From NCBI GenBank assembly GCA_022496805.1, contig CM040086.1, forward strand, positions 4,280,501 through 4,344,500: 64,000 nucleotides of DNA, given 5' to 3'. The notes under the pieces are model-generated. The model saw only the letters and a list, made by a program, of their open reading frames with translations, had not been told where the DNA came from and made no database searches. Below, in pieces: positions 12,101 through 21,569 of this stretch. This DNA is from Pohlia nutans. Taxonomy: Eukaryota; Streptophyta; Bryopsida; Bryales; Mniaceae. The position numbers and the translations under genes are program-made. Position 1 is the stretch's first letter; each line of letters starts with the position of its first letter.

Positions 12101-13177
12101 CTTCAACTTGGGAACGTGGAGGACATCATGGATGGTAATTGTCTTCACACGACCCTTCACCTCGGTGTCTACGACGATGGATCCTTTACCCACGGCTTGA
12201 AGAACCGTATCATCACCCAAAATGACATTCTTTGGAGATATGACGTGATATGATTGGAAACAACTCCTAATGGGCGCCATGTGACTCGAGGCTCCCGAAT
12301 CAACAATCCAATCGATCACACTACCATTGCATGACACGTCACTTGCCATCATTGCATACTCGTCCCCGTCATCACTACAAGAAGAGACGCTAGTCATAAA
12401 TGCGTACTCATCACCTGCATCGTTGACCTTTGTATTGTTGGCACTTTCCTCTCTCTTGCGTTTGTAGCAAAATTTTGCCAAGTGGCCCTTCTTACCGCAA
12501 TAGTAGCATACCTTGTCTGTAGAGCTCCCACTCGCACCGCTCTTGGATTGCTTCGCCATAAGCGCCGCGCTATCGCCACGAGTCTCGTTCTCTTTGCGCC
12601 GCGAGAGTTCATGCAACAACCGTGATGTCACATAATCAAGAGTGAGCTCGCTAATGGGCCTACTCTCCATAGCAACGATAAGATACTCGTACGACGGCGG
12701 CAAACTCTCGAGGAGCGTCATAACGATATCACCGTCCGTAATGTTGACGTCTGCGCCGTTGAGCTGATCCGCAAGAGCCTTGACTTTGTTGATGTGCGCC
12801 AACATGTCGTCGTTTTCTTCCATCTTGATGGTGAAAAACTTGCGCCTCAAAAACAAGATATTGACCAAGCTCTTTGCCTCATGAATATTGCAAAGCTTGG
12901 CCCATGCCTCGGCGGGAGTCTTGCACGACCGAATATGAGAAAGCTGGGAATCAGAAAGATTAAGAGCCAAAATCGCAAAGGCCTTTTTCTCTCGCCGAGT
13001 GTACGCAGTTCGTACCCTAGCCTCGGCGTCGGACGAAGGCGGTTCCTCACTACCCTCAACTATCTCCCACAATTCTTTTTCGGCCATGACCATTTCCATC
13101 TTGAATTTCCACAAGTGGAAGTTGACGCCATCGAACTTGTCTACAACCTTAGCACCTTCACCCTCAAATGTAGCCAT
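9104..13177 (-). CDS. copia gag-pol polyprotein, intact
   Basis: A single open frame of 1357 codons. I chose ATG 13175-13177 (MATFEGEGAKV); the frame is open 27 bases further, but only from a GTG. In order: copia gag (FDGVNFHLWKFKMEM), a CCHC knuckle CYYCGKKGHLAKFC near residue 222, protease WIVDSGASSHM near 290, and the GAG-pre-integrase zinc site (LWHRRLGHLN...CEGCIEGKQ). Next come integrase D-D-E signals (VHSDVCGPM, RSDNGGEF, PQQNGVAERANRT), reverse transcriptase (WVFRAKRDATGDVVRYKARL, YVDDLIIL near 1024) and RNase H (GYCDADYAGD, TVEAEYMATS, MCDNQG). This is the Ty1/copia order, with all key residues present. It makes the virus-like particle, cleaves itself, copies its RNA and integrates the DNA. 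Confidence 0.95.
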   Translation of the reverse strand: MATFEGEGAKVVDKFDGVNFHLWKFKMEMVMAEKELWEIVEGSEEPPSSDAEARVRTAYTRREKKAFAILALNLSDSQLSHIRSCKTPAEAWAKLCNIHEAKSLVNILFLRRKFFTIKMEENDDMLAHINKVKALADQLNGADVNITDGDIVMTLLESLPPSYEYLIVAMESRPISELTLDYVTSRLLHELSRRKENETRGDSAALMAKQSKSGASGSSTDKVCYYCGKKGHLAKFCYKRKREESANNTKVNDAGDEYAFMTSVSSCSDDGDEYAMMASDVSCNGSVIDWIVDSGASSHMAPIRSCFQSYHVISPKNVILGDDTVLQAVGKGSIVVDTEVKGRVKTITIHDVLHVPKLKANLLSVRHLVMKHLRVEFSDQGCFVLSPSREEVAIIHEVNGLYQIKFSKMHAAESATLVQSSSNEDQLALWHRRLGHLNVKSVKALRGMVSGMDLAQSHVAPSSFTCEGCIEGKQQRSPFPVDGATRATKVLEIVHSDVCGPMKTTSMGGCKYFVTFIDDFSRKIWLYPIKAKSECFEKFKEFKALVRKQSEHKIKVFRSDNGGEFMSNQFGELLKKEGIARQTTTPYTPQQNGVAERANRTIVEMARSMLHAQNLGLDLWAEAVMTAVYTRNRCPTSAVQNMTPEQVWSGRPPRVEHMRTFGCIAFAKVPDSQRTKLEAKATKCVFLGYCEGTKAYRLMSLETKKIIRARDVTFCENSKVEDNLDDGPSGRSGDKPAIVDQSSKSPVIDIVDEDEDDEDGGDEEHIEERPLKTRNGEKKAQATAVEDNASSSDRRYPERNRRPLGEWWKNHILPQGEEEHANVALLDAPLTIREALSCDDANKWEQAMQEEYKSLMDNGTWELTPLPKNRNAIGCKWVFRAKRDATGDVVRYKARLVAKGFSQIEGVDFHETFAPVAKFTTIRCILAIGAAMDLEMHQMDVKTAFLNGELDEDIYMVQPEGFVQRGNENLVCKLNKSLYGLKQSPRAWYQKIDTFLVHIGFTRSIADHSLYFMQKGQHVVIVIIYVDDLIILASCMSSLKALKAMLENEYEMSDLGELHFCLGVEFVRDRATRTITMNQSKYVMDVLKRFGMEDCKPVGTPLDVNSKLVKLTDEEYALEAQSMVDVPYKQAVGSLMYAMIATRPDLAYPISVVSQHMARPGSSHWVAVKRIMRYLKGTSDVRLCLGGDNIVLSGYCDADYAGDTNDRRSTTGYMFKVGSGAVSWNSKRQQTTATSTVEAEYMATSHSTKEAIWLRQLMADVRCTQEEATTIMCDNQGSMSLAKNPTHHSRTKHIDVQYHFIREKLEMKVIELKYCPTEHMVADVLTKALARDRHQRLVVAFGLEGFGYSQSGSVEVG

Positions 13178-14116
13178 ATCCTTGATTGAAGGACGTACGC
13201 TCACAAAATTCAGCCCCTAGAAAGCTAAGAAAAATTGTTTTTATGATTTTTGACAATTTTGTGATTTGTGAAGCAAATTGCACACGTATGTGCTTCTAAT
13301 GCCTCCAAACTAATTCCAAACACTAAATCAGCACCTTTGTGCTACACATCAACCTCACAACACTCAATCGTGATGGTTCTTAGTGAATTTGCACAAGATC
13401 ATACCACAACACCCTAACTAGGAGAATTGCGCACTCGTTGGCTCAAATCCACTCAAATCAGCACCCTTGTGCTTCACAACATGTAATGCACCCTATGCAC
13501 ACCCTTGTGCCTTCCAAGGACTCTAAATCAATGCAAATTCAGCCCCTTCAAGTCCTAATTGCATTGAAATTCATCAAATCAGCCCCGTTGTGCATTCACT
13601 AACCCAAACTCTAATTTTGAGCACTCCAAGGGCATAACTCACATTCCAAACCCTTGTGCCAGAATTGCAATACCAAAATCAGATTGTAGACTCACCCCAA
13701 GAGCCTCAAAGCATAAAAGTGCCTTGCAACAACACAAGTGCACAAATTGAGCACAAATTGAGCCAATAAGCTCCAATAAGCTCCAATCAGCTCCAATATA
13801 CTCCAACAAGCACCAATAAGCTCCAAAGCTCCAATTCAGCCTTTATAGACGTGTATAAACTCCAAAAGTGCTCCAAAGTGCTCCAAAAGCTCCAAATCAA
13901 CAAATGATAGCTCCAAAGTGCGAATTCAGCCCTCCAACACGTAGATCAAAGGTAGGAAGATTGTAATACCTCCCAATGTCGAAATCAGCCCACCAAAGCT
14001 CGAATTCAGCCCTCCAAAGTTCCAAATCAGCGCTCCAATACTCCAAAATCAGCGCTCCAACGCACGACCTCCACACAATGAGCAATCTAATCTTTGACTC
14101 ACGCAAAACACATGAG

Positions 14117-14129
14117 TGGGCCCATAACC
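14117..14129 (-). promoter_or_regulatory. primer-binding site matching the initiator tRNA anticodon arm
   Basis: Directly inside the 5' LTR, the coding strand reads GGTTATGGGCCCA. This is the complement of TGGGCCCATAACC, the anticodon stem-loop of eukaryotic initiator tRNA-Met, rather than of its 3' end. Drosophila copia and yeast Ty5 are known to prime from such a cleaved half-tRNA. The tRNA sequence is recalled, not present in the window. Confidence 0.7.
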
Positions 14130-14447
14130 TATTGAAGGTTAGATTAGAATGCCAAAGCCTCACACAAACACTTGGAATGCATAGGAAAGAGATGATCTTT
14201 ACTCATGGGCTGCCCCTCTTAAGTAGCACACCCAAGGGAGTCCCCTTGGCAAACCATATGGGACATCAGCCCATACTCCACTCCTAGTACACTAGGATCA
14301 GCCCATATCACTTGGGAGACCCAATTCTCATTACTTCTAACTAGTACCACTTCTCTAGTTGCAAGTCTAGCTCATTCGCATCATCTACTCTAGCTAATGC
14401 GCATGGCTATGAGCAACTTCAGCCCACGCAATCATCCTACTTCAACA
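14130..14447 (-). repeat. 5' LTR of the inner copia element
   Basis: 318 bp, with two substitutions relative to 8802-9119. It is followed on the plus strand by the target duplication ATAAC (14448-14452). Confidence 0.93.
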
Positions 14448-14452
14448 ATAAC

Positions 14453-14554
14453 AAGGCTCTACCATATCTTATTTGTAAGATACTGCAGAAAGAACAAAGA
14501 CTGGGAGTTTTACCTATCAAGTCACTCAAGAGGAAATTAGAGGACTTAGAGTGA
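14453..14554 (+). pseudogene. gag-like frame of the outer copia element, displaced C-terminal part
   Basis: Starting right after the inner element's target duplication, 33 codons continue the outer gag frame in phase and end at TGA 14552-14554. The visible residues are basic and charged (KILQKEQRLG, KSLKRKLEDLE). This shows that the outer element's protein ended here naturally, shortly before its polypurine tract. Confidence 0.75.
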
Positions 14555-14634
14555 TACTTAATTATGTTTTTAGTAAATAATGTGGCACTACATTATTATC
14601 TACTAAAGGTGGTTCTAACTATGGGGCGGGGGAG

Positions 14635-14916
14635 TGCTGGAATTAAGTTACTTCTTTGGTAATTAAGTTACTCATGAGGGAACTCATAGACCAAGGGTCT
14701 ATAACTCCAAGTTAGTTAGAACACCAAAGTAATAGTCCAGTTAGTCTTTACATATTCTAAGTATGTAAACAAACGGTACTAGGACTATAAGTGTGCCTTG
14801 GTGGGTGAAGAAGATACTATTGTCTATTGAACAAGATCTCACTTCTATGGTTGGGTGGCAAGTCACATAATAAACATTGTTTACCTTTTGTGCATATTAT
14901 CTTTCTTAACTTAAAA
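14635..14916 (+). repeat. 3' LTR of the outer copia element
   Basis: Begins TGCTGGAATTAAG after a G-rich polypurine tract and is homologous to 7801-8084. The last bases (TTAAAA) have drifted from the TTAACA of the left copy. Confidence 0.8.
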
Positions 14917-16164
14917 TATCCTGTTAGCTATTGATTTGGTGTGGAATATGTTGATCCATCTAGTGTGGGGCAATGCAGAGTCACTACAAGCTACTGAATG
15001 TTATGGAGACGCAGAGGATGACTATTGTTGGTTCTTCCCAAATCCTCTCCAAAAAGGCCCTTGGTCTATCCCCAGGCCGATTCCAATTGGGGTGGTCTTG
15101 TATTTTGCCCTCTTGCAATGGAATTCGTTCTATTTGTGTCAATTTTTTTTTTTTTTTAAATTCTCCCCAAAAACGTGTGGGGAAGGAAACGGGACTCATG
15201 ATGACTAAGGTGGTTACCCCATTCCCAACTGAATAAGAAATACGGATAGGAGGCACTGAAGTTATTTAGTGTTATTATTTTTTAGAGATAGGCAAGAAGA
15301 ATTAGATTCCAACGCAAGTTGAAACATAATTTTTGGGTGAAGAATGAATTAGTTACAAATTTTCAAAGTTGAAGTATGACGCATCCCATCCACGTCATAT
15401 AGGTACACCTCTTTCTGTCTAAAGAAGCTTTGTATTGCACACACTAAAGATGCTTGAACCAACAACAACGAACTCATAACCACACTTACTCATACTAGAA
15501 CCAACAAGAGAGAACCCATTACCAACTGTAACTCATGCTACAACCAACACCGTTGGAGCAGTGATTGTGGATAATGCCCCTACCTGTTGGTAAAAGGAGC
15601 CAGTTGGGAATGGGGTAACCACCTTAGAGGAGAGGCCAGTGAGCATTGGTCAGTGATGTTGGTGTAATACCCTGCAGTCTCTGCGAATTGTCAGCGGAAA
15701 TTCTGTCACATGAACACAAGTTCTGGCACTGGAACCGCTGATAGCATGTATCATAGATCTCCTTCATTATCGCAGTTGAAAACAACCTCTTGAAGCGGAA
15801 AAGGAATGGGACTCTGCAAGCCAAGCAGACCGCAGTACAGTTTGCTGTTCTGTATAGAAAAACATGATCATGAAAAACACGACTGTGGGTTCATGAATGA
15901 TTTTTCTATCTAGCATAACACAAAGAGCTTTGCATAATTGGAGATGCCAGTTCCTACCACCATGTGAAATTTATGCATACCTTCCCAAGTGGCAACACTC
16001 CATAAGCGTAACACAAGGCGGAACACACGTTTTGCCAGTGGAATCATATGTAATCCTGCCAGCTTGATTGCCGAACACAACACTGACACAGGTGCATTTG
16101 ATCATCCTTTCACCTCATATATCGCTCGATGGGACTTTGCGGTTGGTAAATCTCAAAATCTAGG
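14917..16164. other. gene-free stretch with an inverted repeat and a retroposon-like tail
   Basis: 15205-15231 and 15601-15627 form a perfect 27-bp inverted repeat (CTAAGGTGGTTACCCCATTC...) 369 bp apart. 15104-15165 (TTGCAATGGAATTCG... followed by a T run) resembles 18490-18542 (TTTGCAATGGAATTTAC... followed by an A run), which looks like a shared 3' end of an old LINE or SINE. I see no convincing coding region. Confidence 0.45.
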
Positions 16165-17083
16165 TTAACCCCTAAAGGACCAGGACCATATTCTCACAAA
16201 AAAAACCATGAAAAACGCAGCATTTGGAAGTTGTAGAAGAAATCATATGTTTTTTAGTTTTTTCATCATTTAACCGTAAGATCTAATACCCAACTTGAAT
16301 TTTCACGTGAACACAAAATTTGAGAGCAAAATGACCATTAGATTCTTAGATTATAAGGATCAAAGTTGCAAAAGAAGATTTTTTGGGGTTCAATCCGGTG
16401 ACAAATTTGAACTTTAGAAATTAATATCTTTTTTTTGAATGGGTTAGAAATTCATTGAATGGCAAGGCCATGTTAACAATTGAGTTAAGTCTTCAAATAT
16501 AAAATCTTGTAAGAAAAAAGCTCATATTAATTTTTTCATAAAACAATTACTAAAAGTGGGTACAAAGTGAAAGGATAAAGAAAATCATTAATAAGTTTGA
16601 CATGGAATTGTAAAATGTCAATCTTAACGGTGAGAATGTTGTACTTGGAAATCTTCACCTAGTGCCTTTTATTTCATTAAAAAATATTGAAAATTGAGTT
16701 TAGAAATGAGCTTCAAAGTTTTTTTTGTCCAAACTGCCCAAAAAACAAATCTCCTCATAACTTTTATTCCATTGCTCAAAATGGGTAGATTTAAAGCTTC
16801 ATTTGTAGATAAAGATCAACCAATGATGAATCAAAAAAGAAATTTTGAAAAAGAGTAAAATATTAAAAAAATCTTGTTGCCCGATCTCGCGTCAAAAACT
16901 TCAAATGCTTATAACTTTTGCAATACTTATCGGAATGACATGAAACGAAGTGCGACATGTAGAGTGTAGTTTTTGGAAGCTACACTGAAATTTTCATTGA
17001 AAATTTTAAAAATATGAGGTCCTTGGAGGCTGCCCAAAAAGTGGAACGACCAGAATATGGTCGCTCAAAAATTTAGGGGTTAA
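16165..17083. mobile_element. TTAA-flanked element, 919 bp
   Basis: Left end TTAACCCCTAAAGGACCAGG and right end GACCAGAATATGGTCGCTC...TTTAGGGGTTAA, with TTAA at both edges. CCCCTAAA is the common terminus of this family in the window. AT-rich, no open frame of note. Confidence 0.65.
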
Positions 17084-17149
17084 TGTGGATGTCGTATCGT
17101 AACTTGGAAACAAAGCCGGCACCCATGGAGTTTCACATAATATTCAGTA

Positions 17150-17275
17150 CACTACAAGGAGAAGGCGTCGCTTTTCACTCCTTCTGTGAGTCAAATGGTG
17201 TCACTTCGTACTCACCAATTTTTTGGTTGGACTTGGTGAGTGCGATTTGTCATGTAGGACAAGTATCTACATTGA
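17150..17275. mobile_element. CACTA-ended MITE (CACTACAAGGAG type)
   Basis: Starts CACTACAAGGAGAAGGCGTC. The same sequence occurs in reverse orientation at 33927-34050, where the ends are CACTATGTACACG and CCTTGTAGTG. The right boundary here is inferred from that copy. Confidence 0.5.
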
Positions 17276-18675
17276 AAAGCAACAATGAACAGTGAGAAAC
17301 AACACCTCCGTTGGTTGTGTTGGCTCTAATAGTAGATGGTGTGGAGTATTCCACAACCAAAAATACTTCATCAGTAGCGAAGTGGACAAGTGGAGGCTCT
17401 AGGTGAGGGGCAATTTGCATGAAGGAAAGGGAGTGGGCATGAAGACTATTGAATGTTGGCTTTCCTGTCGTCCACGTCCTCTTTTTCATGGGTCACAACC
17501 AATAAGAAAGCTACAGGTGGTACTTTTTTTTAATAGAAAATTGAAATAATAATTTTTGCCAGAACTGCTAGCAACTCATGGTATTATGCCAGGACACGAC
17601 TTGTCTATTGTTTGCTATGGCCAAAGTGCGTCACATGTGTAATTTTATTTATGGCATACAACACTAGAATTTTGCAAAGTTGGAGATCCCAGTTCCTACC
17701 ACCATGCCCGACAATGTATAAGCGTAACACAAGGCGTAACACAAGTAACAGATTGCGCAGAAATGGTCGAAGTAGTGGCTCACATTGAAGCCACGTCAGT
17801 AAGGCATACTGGCAGTATACTGACCGTAGGAGATTTAAATTTTGCAAAATGCTGCAACGATCAACCAACTGAAACCCTTTCATCATAAAATGGGAAAAAT
17901 GATTGCCTACCAGTGACGACGCTATAACCAACCAAATCTGCAACTTACACCAAACTAAGCCAGAGTCAGATTGAGCTGCAAAAAACTTCCAGCGGGGAGA
18001 TTGACAATAAAGCTGGTCTGGATTAACTTACACAGGAAAATGCAATGGCAGTGGTGATTATGAATGCCAAGTGTACTTGCCAGTTGTTGTATCAGCCTTT
18101 GAGTTCTCCCACTTTTGAAGCCCTGTTTCAGAGAGCCTTTCTTTTGCAAAAGTTCTTTGGAACCTGTAAGTACTCCTGTAAGGCCGGTGTGTATTTAGTG
18201 CTGTTTGAGAATCGGTTTTCATGCAAGAAAAAACAAACTGGGAAGGATTACTAGACTATGGAAGAGTGGCTCAGAAGAAAACGAGGGAGAAAGCTGATAA
18301 TGCTAGACCACAGGATCAAGCTGGGATCCTCAAACAATTCGATTCCAAATGGGCCTTATGTAAGGTGATTTGTAGTAGGATTGACCTCCAGGTTCGGTGG
18401 CAACTTTGACCCCCAAACATTTAGTGGTAAATTTGTTATTTGTTTCCCCCCGCCGCCTCTGGAGGGCTTGCCTTCTGATGAAGGGTTGGTTGTTCTCTCT
18501 TTGCAATGGAATTTACTTTCATTTGTGCCAAAAAAAAAAAACAAATTAACTAACTAATTGGTATGTTTTGGTTGATCGTGGGACCATGATTGAAGATTTC
18601 AGGCTCTTGATTATTCATGAATATGAAATTTAATTGCAAGGAAATAAACAACAACCGGATCAGGAGTAGAGAGAC
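17276..18675. other. no gene recognised
   Basis: AT-rich DNA with short spurious frames only. 18490-18542 is a possible retroposon 3' end with an A-rich tail. Confidence 0.5.
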
Positions 18676-18866
18676 CACTAGTAGCAAACTTGTCGTTTTT
18701 CATTCCACACTTCGTAGAAATAGTGAACAATAACTGAATATTATACTTATATTTTTGTCTTCTTGTGACCAAAACCACTCACCAAAACTCACACAACCCA
18801 TGTGCTTGGCGAGGTTTCATTCCTTTTTCATTTTTAGTGAGTGAAAAACGACACATTTCCTACTGG
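18676..18866. mobile_element. CACTA-ended MITE, diverged
   Basis: Begins CACTAGTAGCAAACTTGTCG and ends GAGTGAAAAACGACACATTTCCTACTGG, giving imperfect inverted ends built around AAAACGACA. A reverse-oriented relative occupies about 35068-35262. Confidence 0.45.
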
Positions 18867-19976
18867 CAGACACAGACTAGACTCATGACTTTGTGAAACA
18901 ATTGCACAACTTATCTATCTTAACTTTGGAAGTTTGTGGAATTGATGTTTACAATCCCAAGAACAAGAAATTATTCTGTCGTCCTCCTACCAAGCTTTAG
19001 AGTAAACTCTTGTCCACTTACTTGAAGATGTAAGATTAACTGTCCTATTTGTGCCACAATTCCGAAGTCCCCATAGTAGTGTACATACATTAAGTAAACC
19101 CCTTACGGACTGCGGTTTTTCATGCTTTTGAGCATCATTTTCACCTCTTTTTGTTCATTTTCTTGTGAATGTTTTTTCTCTCTTTATATTAAATACCAAA
19201 TTAAACATTTAAATAAAATTTAAGAATTTTTTGACTAATTTTACAATTTTCCTCATGACTTCAAAGACGGTCAAAAATTATAAAAAAAGATTGCAATTTC
19301 TTCTTCACTTCAAACGCTATAATCTTGCAATTTGTGCGGTCAAAGTCTATGGAAATTTTACCATGCACTCTTCTGGTAATCTAAAACAAGATCCTATGGT
19401 TAAAATTGAAAAATAATATTTTCTGAGGTTAATTTTGAGTCCTGTCCTCACTGCCCATTCTCCCCCAAAAAAACCCCTTTTTGCTCCATAACTTCCACTT
19501 AAAAAGTTAGAATAATAAATAAATAAAATTCGATGAGGATCAACGTTTTTTGTTTTTGCGATTATTAGCTTCTGGCAGCTGCTTCCAAGGAGCTGCCTGA
19601 AGCGAGGCCTGAAGCTATAAATTGCGAGAAAATAAAACACTGGATGGGATTGCAGTTGTACAGTGGGTTTGCAGTCGTACAGTGCCAGAGTTAAATAGTG
19701 CGGCAGGTCTACCTGCGTAAAGCACGGAAATGGTGGAGAGAGTCCATTGGCACGACCAAAAGTGTGCGACAGTTTTCTTGATCGTATAAGTGCAGAGCTG
19801 AGTTAGAGCTGGACGATGAGATGAGACGAGACGAGTCAGAGAGAGCGAGCAAGCTTGCTTTACCAAAGCTGTCTGTTGGACATGACACCAACCTGCGCAG
19901 GCAGATCTTCAGACGAAAAGCGTTTGCATGCCACTCATGATACAATGCCAGGGTCGCACTTACATTTCGTGGGTTA
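18867..19976. other. no gene recognised
   Basis: Mixed-composition intergenic DNA. Short frames are scattered and lack any motif I recognise. Confidence 0.5.
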
Positions 19977-20849
19977 GAGCATCTCCACTAGCACTCTGGA
20001 TCAACGACTTTATTTTTTGGGTCAGGAGACAGTTTAGTGTTTTCTTTTGCTGTTTTTGCATGGCTTGAAGAGCATAAGGTTCTTTAGCCCTTGTAAGTTG
20101 TACTTTACGAGAAGAATCATTGCATCAGAATTGTTGTAGCAGATTTTAGAATGTTGAACCTCTCTTGTAATTCTTTATCTATAGAATGATGGTGAGGAGT
20201 TGGAAGTCCACAGGAGTTCCACCTCAAGAATCAATTTTTGTTTTTATCTTTCGTGTAGTCAGAGCAAAAGGGTGAACCTTTGCAAGGGCTTATAGAATCT
20301 TATGAGAAATCCATGCTCCTTGGATGCTCTTTTCATATTGTTATACAGGTAATATCAAGGTAATACACATGTGCTACTTAGGCAATACATGGGTGATACC
20401 TAGGTTTAAAGAGGCTACACATCTTGGCTCCATGTGGGAAATTTGGTTATTATTATTTCCCAAATTCGTTTTTCAAAAGTTCTTTGTATCAACTTGCCAA
20501 CCCAAATTTTATATAGCAATTTGTGTTGTTCTAGTTGAAAAAATTACTGCTCTGGATAGCTATCTAGATGCGGAAAAATGGATGTGCATGGTTGGTGAAA
20601 AATTCATTTGGAAATGTGACACTTGAAAATGTAACCAAGTTCAGGGCCCTCAAAACCACTCTTGCTAAATGTGTAACTTCTCTTCTTAATTGCACATCAT
20701 GATTTCACAATCCATGTGTGGTGACCTGTGAGAATCTTACTCACTATTTTCAGAGTCTAATTGAGTGATGGTAGTGGACGACCCCATTGTGAGGTCTCAA
20801 TTTTTGGATGACTTTCATAGTGCAATTTAGAGTTCCTGGTGGAGATGCT
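19977..20849. mobile_element. Harbinger-like or unclassified TIR element
   Basis: Ends GAGCATCTCCACTAG and CTGGTGGAGATGCT are inverted repeats. The internal stretch 20590-20850 is clearly related to 37665-37919 in the same orientation, where a second copy of the family has a clean 3-bp duplication. No transposase frame is present. Confidence 0.6.
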
Positions 20850-21569
20850 AATATGGTTAGCCATCAACCATCTCCTCTAACCATGTTGGATATATGTCCA
20901 CTTATAGTACGAAAAAAGGGTGTTGTTTTTTTATACTCTTTAAGCTAAAATGTACATGGATTTTTCTTTTTTTCTTTTTCTTTTTCAAACATGTGGCACC
21001 ACTAAATATATTGTGGTACTTTAAATTGGAATTTAGAGGAAGTCGTTCTGATTGAGTGAAGATCTTCTCAAATGGATGAAAATATGTCAACATGGATGAA
21101 TAGTTTGGCAATAAAGGAATGATCTTTGGTACTAATTTAGCTCTTTTTAAAAATAAATTTACATTTTGGCTATGTTTTCTAGCTAATAAAAGGCTAGCTA
21201 GAAACACGCAAAACCAAAAAAATTGCATATTTGGAGGCACCTTTTTCAAGGTAGACTATTTTGTAGTAATAGCACCTCGATTAGCACTATAATAAAATTT
21301 GGTTAAAAAAAACTGCATAAGTTTTTCATGTGCACATAACGTTCTTTAGAGGTGTACTATTGGACATGAGACATGTGAAGGATTTACATCTACAATGCCT
21401 TAGAATGGTAAGCACTTTCGAGGATCTAAAATAACTTTAGCTAAGCCAAACAAAGAAGATTGTAGAGTTGAATTATTTTATTCGTAGTTTACATTGTAGC
21501 AAAAATGTAGAGAAAGGGCGTGGTCTAGTAAAGGTTGAAGAACATAATGCAATTCTTTGGACCACCCTT
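20850..21569. other. no gene recognised
   Basis: AT-rich intergenic DNA without a supportable gene or repeat. Confidence 0.5.

Larger units (their letters stand above)
8802..14447 (-). mobile_element. inner copia retrotransposon, intact and young
   Basis: Identical-length LTRs of 318 bp (8802-9119 and 14130-14447) differ at only two positions that I can find. The element is flanked by the 5-bp direct repeat ATAAC (8797-8801 and 14448-14452) and has an open polyprotein frame on the minus strand. It sits inside, and opposite to, the outer copia element. Few LTR differences plus an intact frame point to recent insertion and possible activity. On the coding strand the LTR begins TGTTGAAG and ends CCTTCAATA, so the end is TA rather than the usual CA. 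Confidence 0.95.
7801..14916 (+). mobile_element. outer copia-type element, gag-only, split by a nested insertion
   Basis: Two related LTRs (7801-8084 and 14635-14916) enclose a primer site TGGTATTAGAGC directly after the left LTR (8085-8096) and a purine tract GGGGCGGGGGAG directly before the right LTR (14623-14634). With the inner element removed, the internal part is only about 0.9 kb: a gag-like frame, its natural stop, and about 80 bp of trailer. There is no room for protease, integrase or reverse transcriptase, so it was a non-autonomous element mobilised by others (inference). LTR divergence is visible and no clear target duplication remains, indicating greater age than the inner element. 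Confidence 0.85.
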
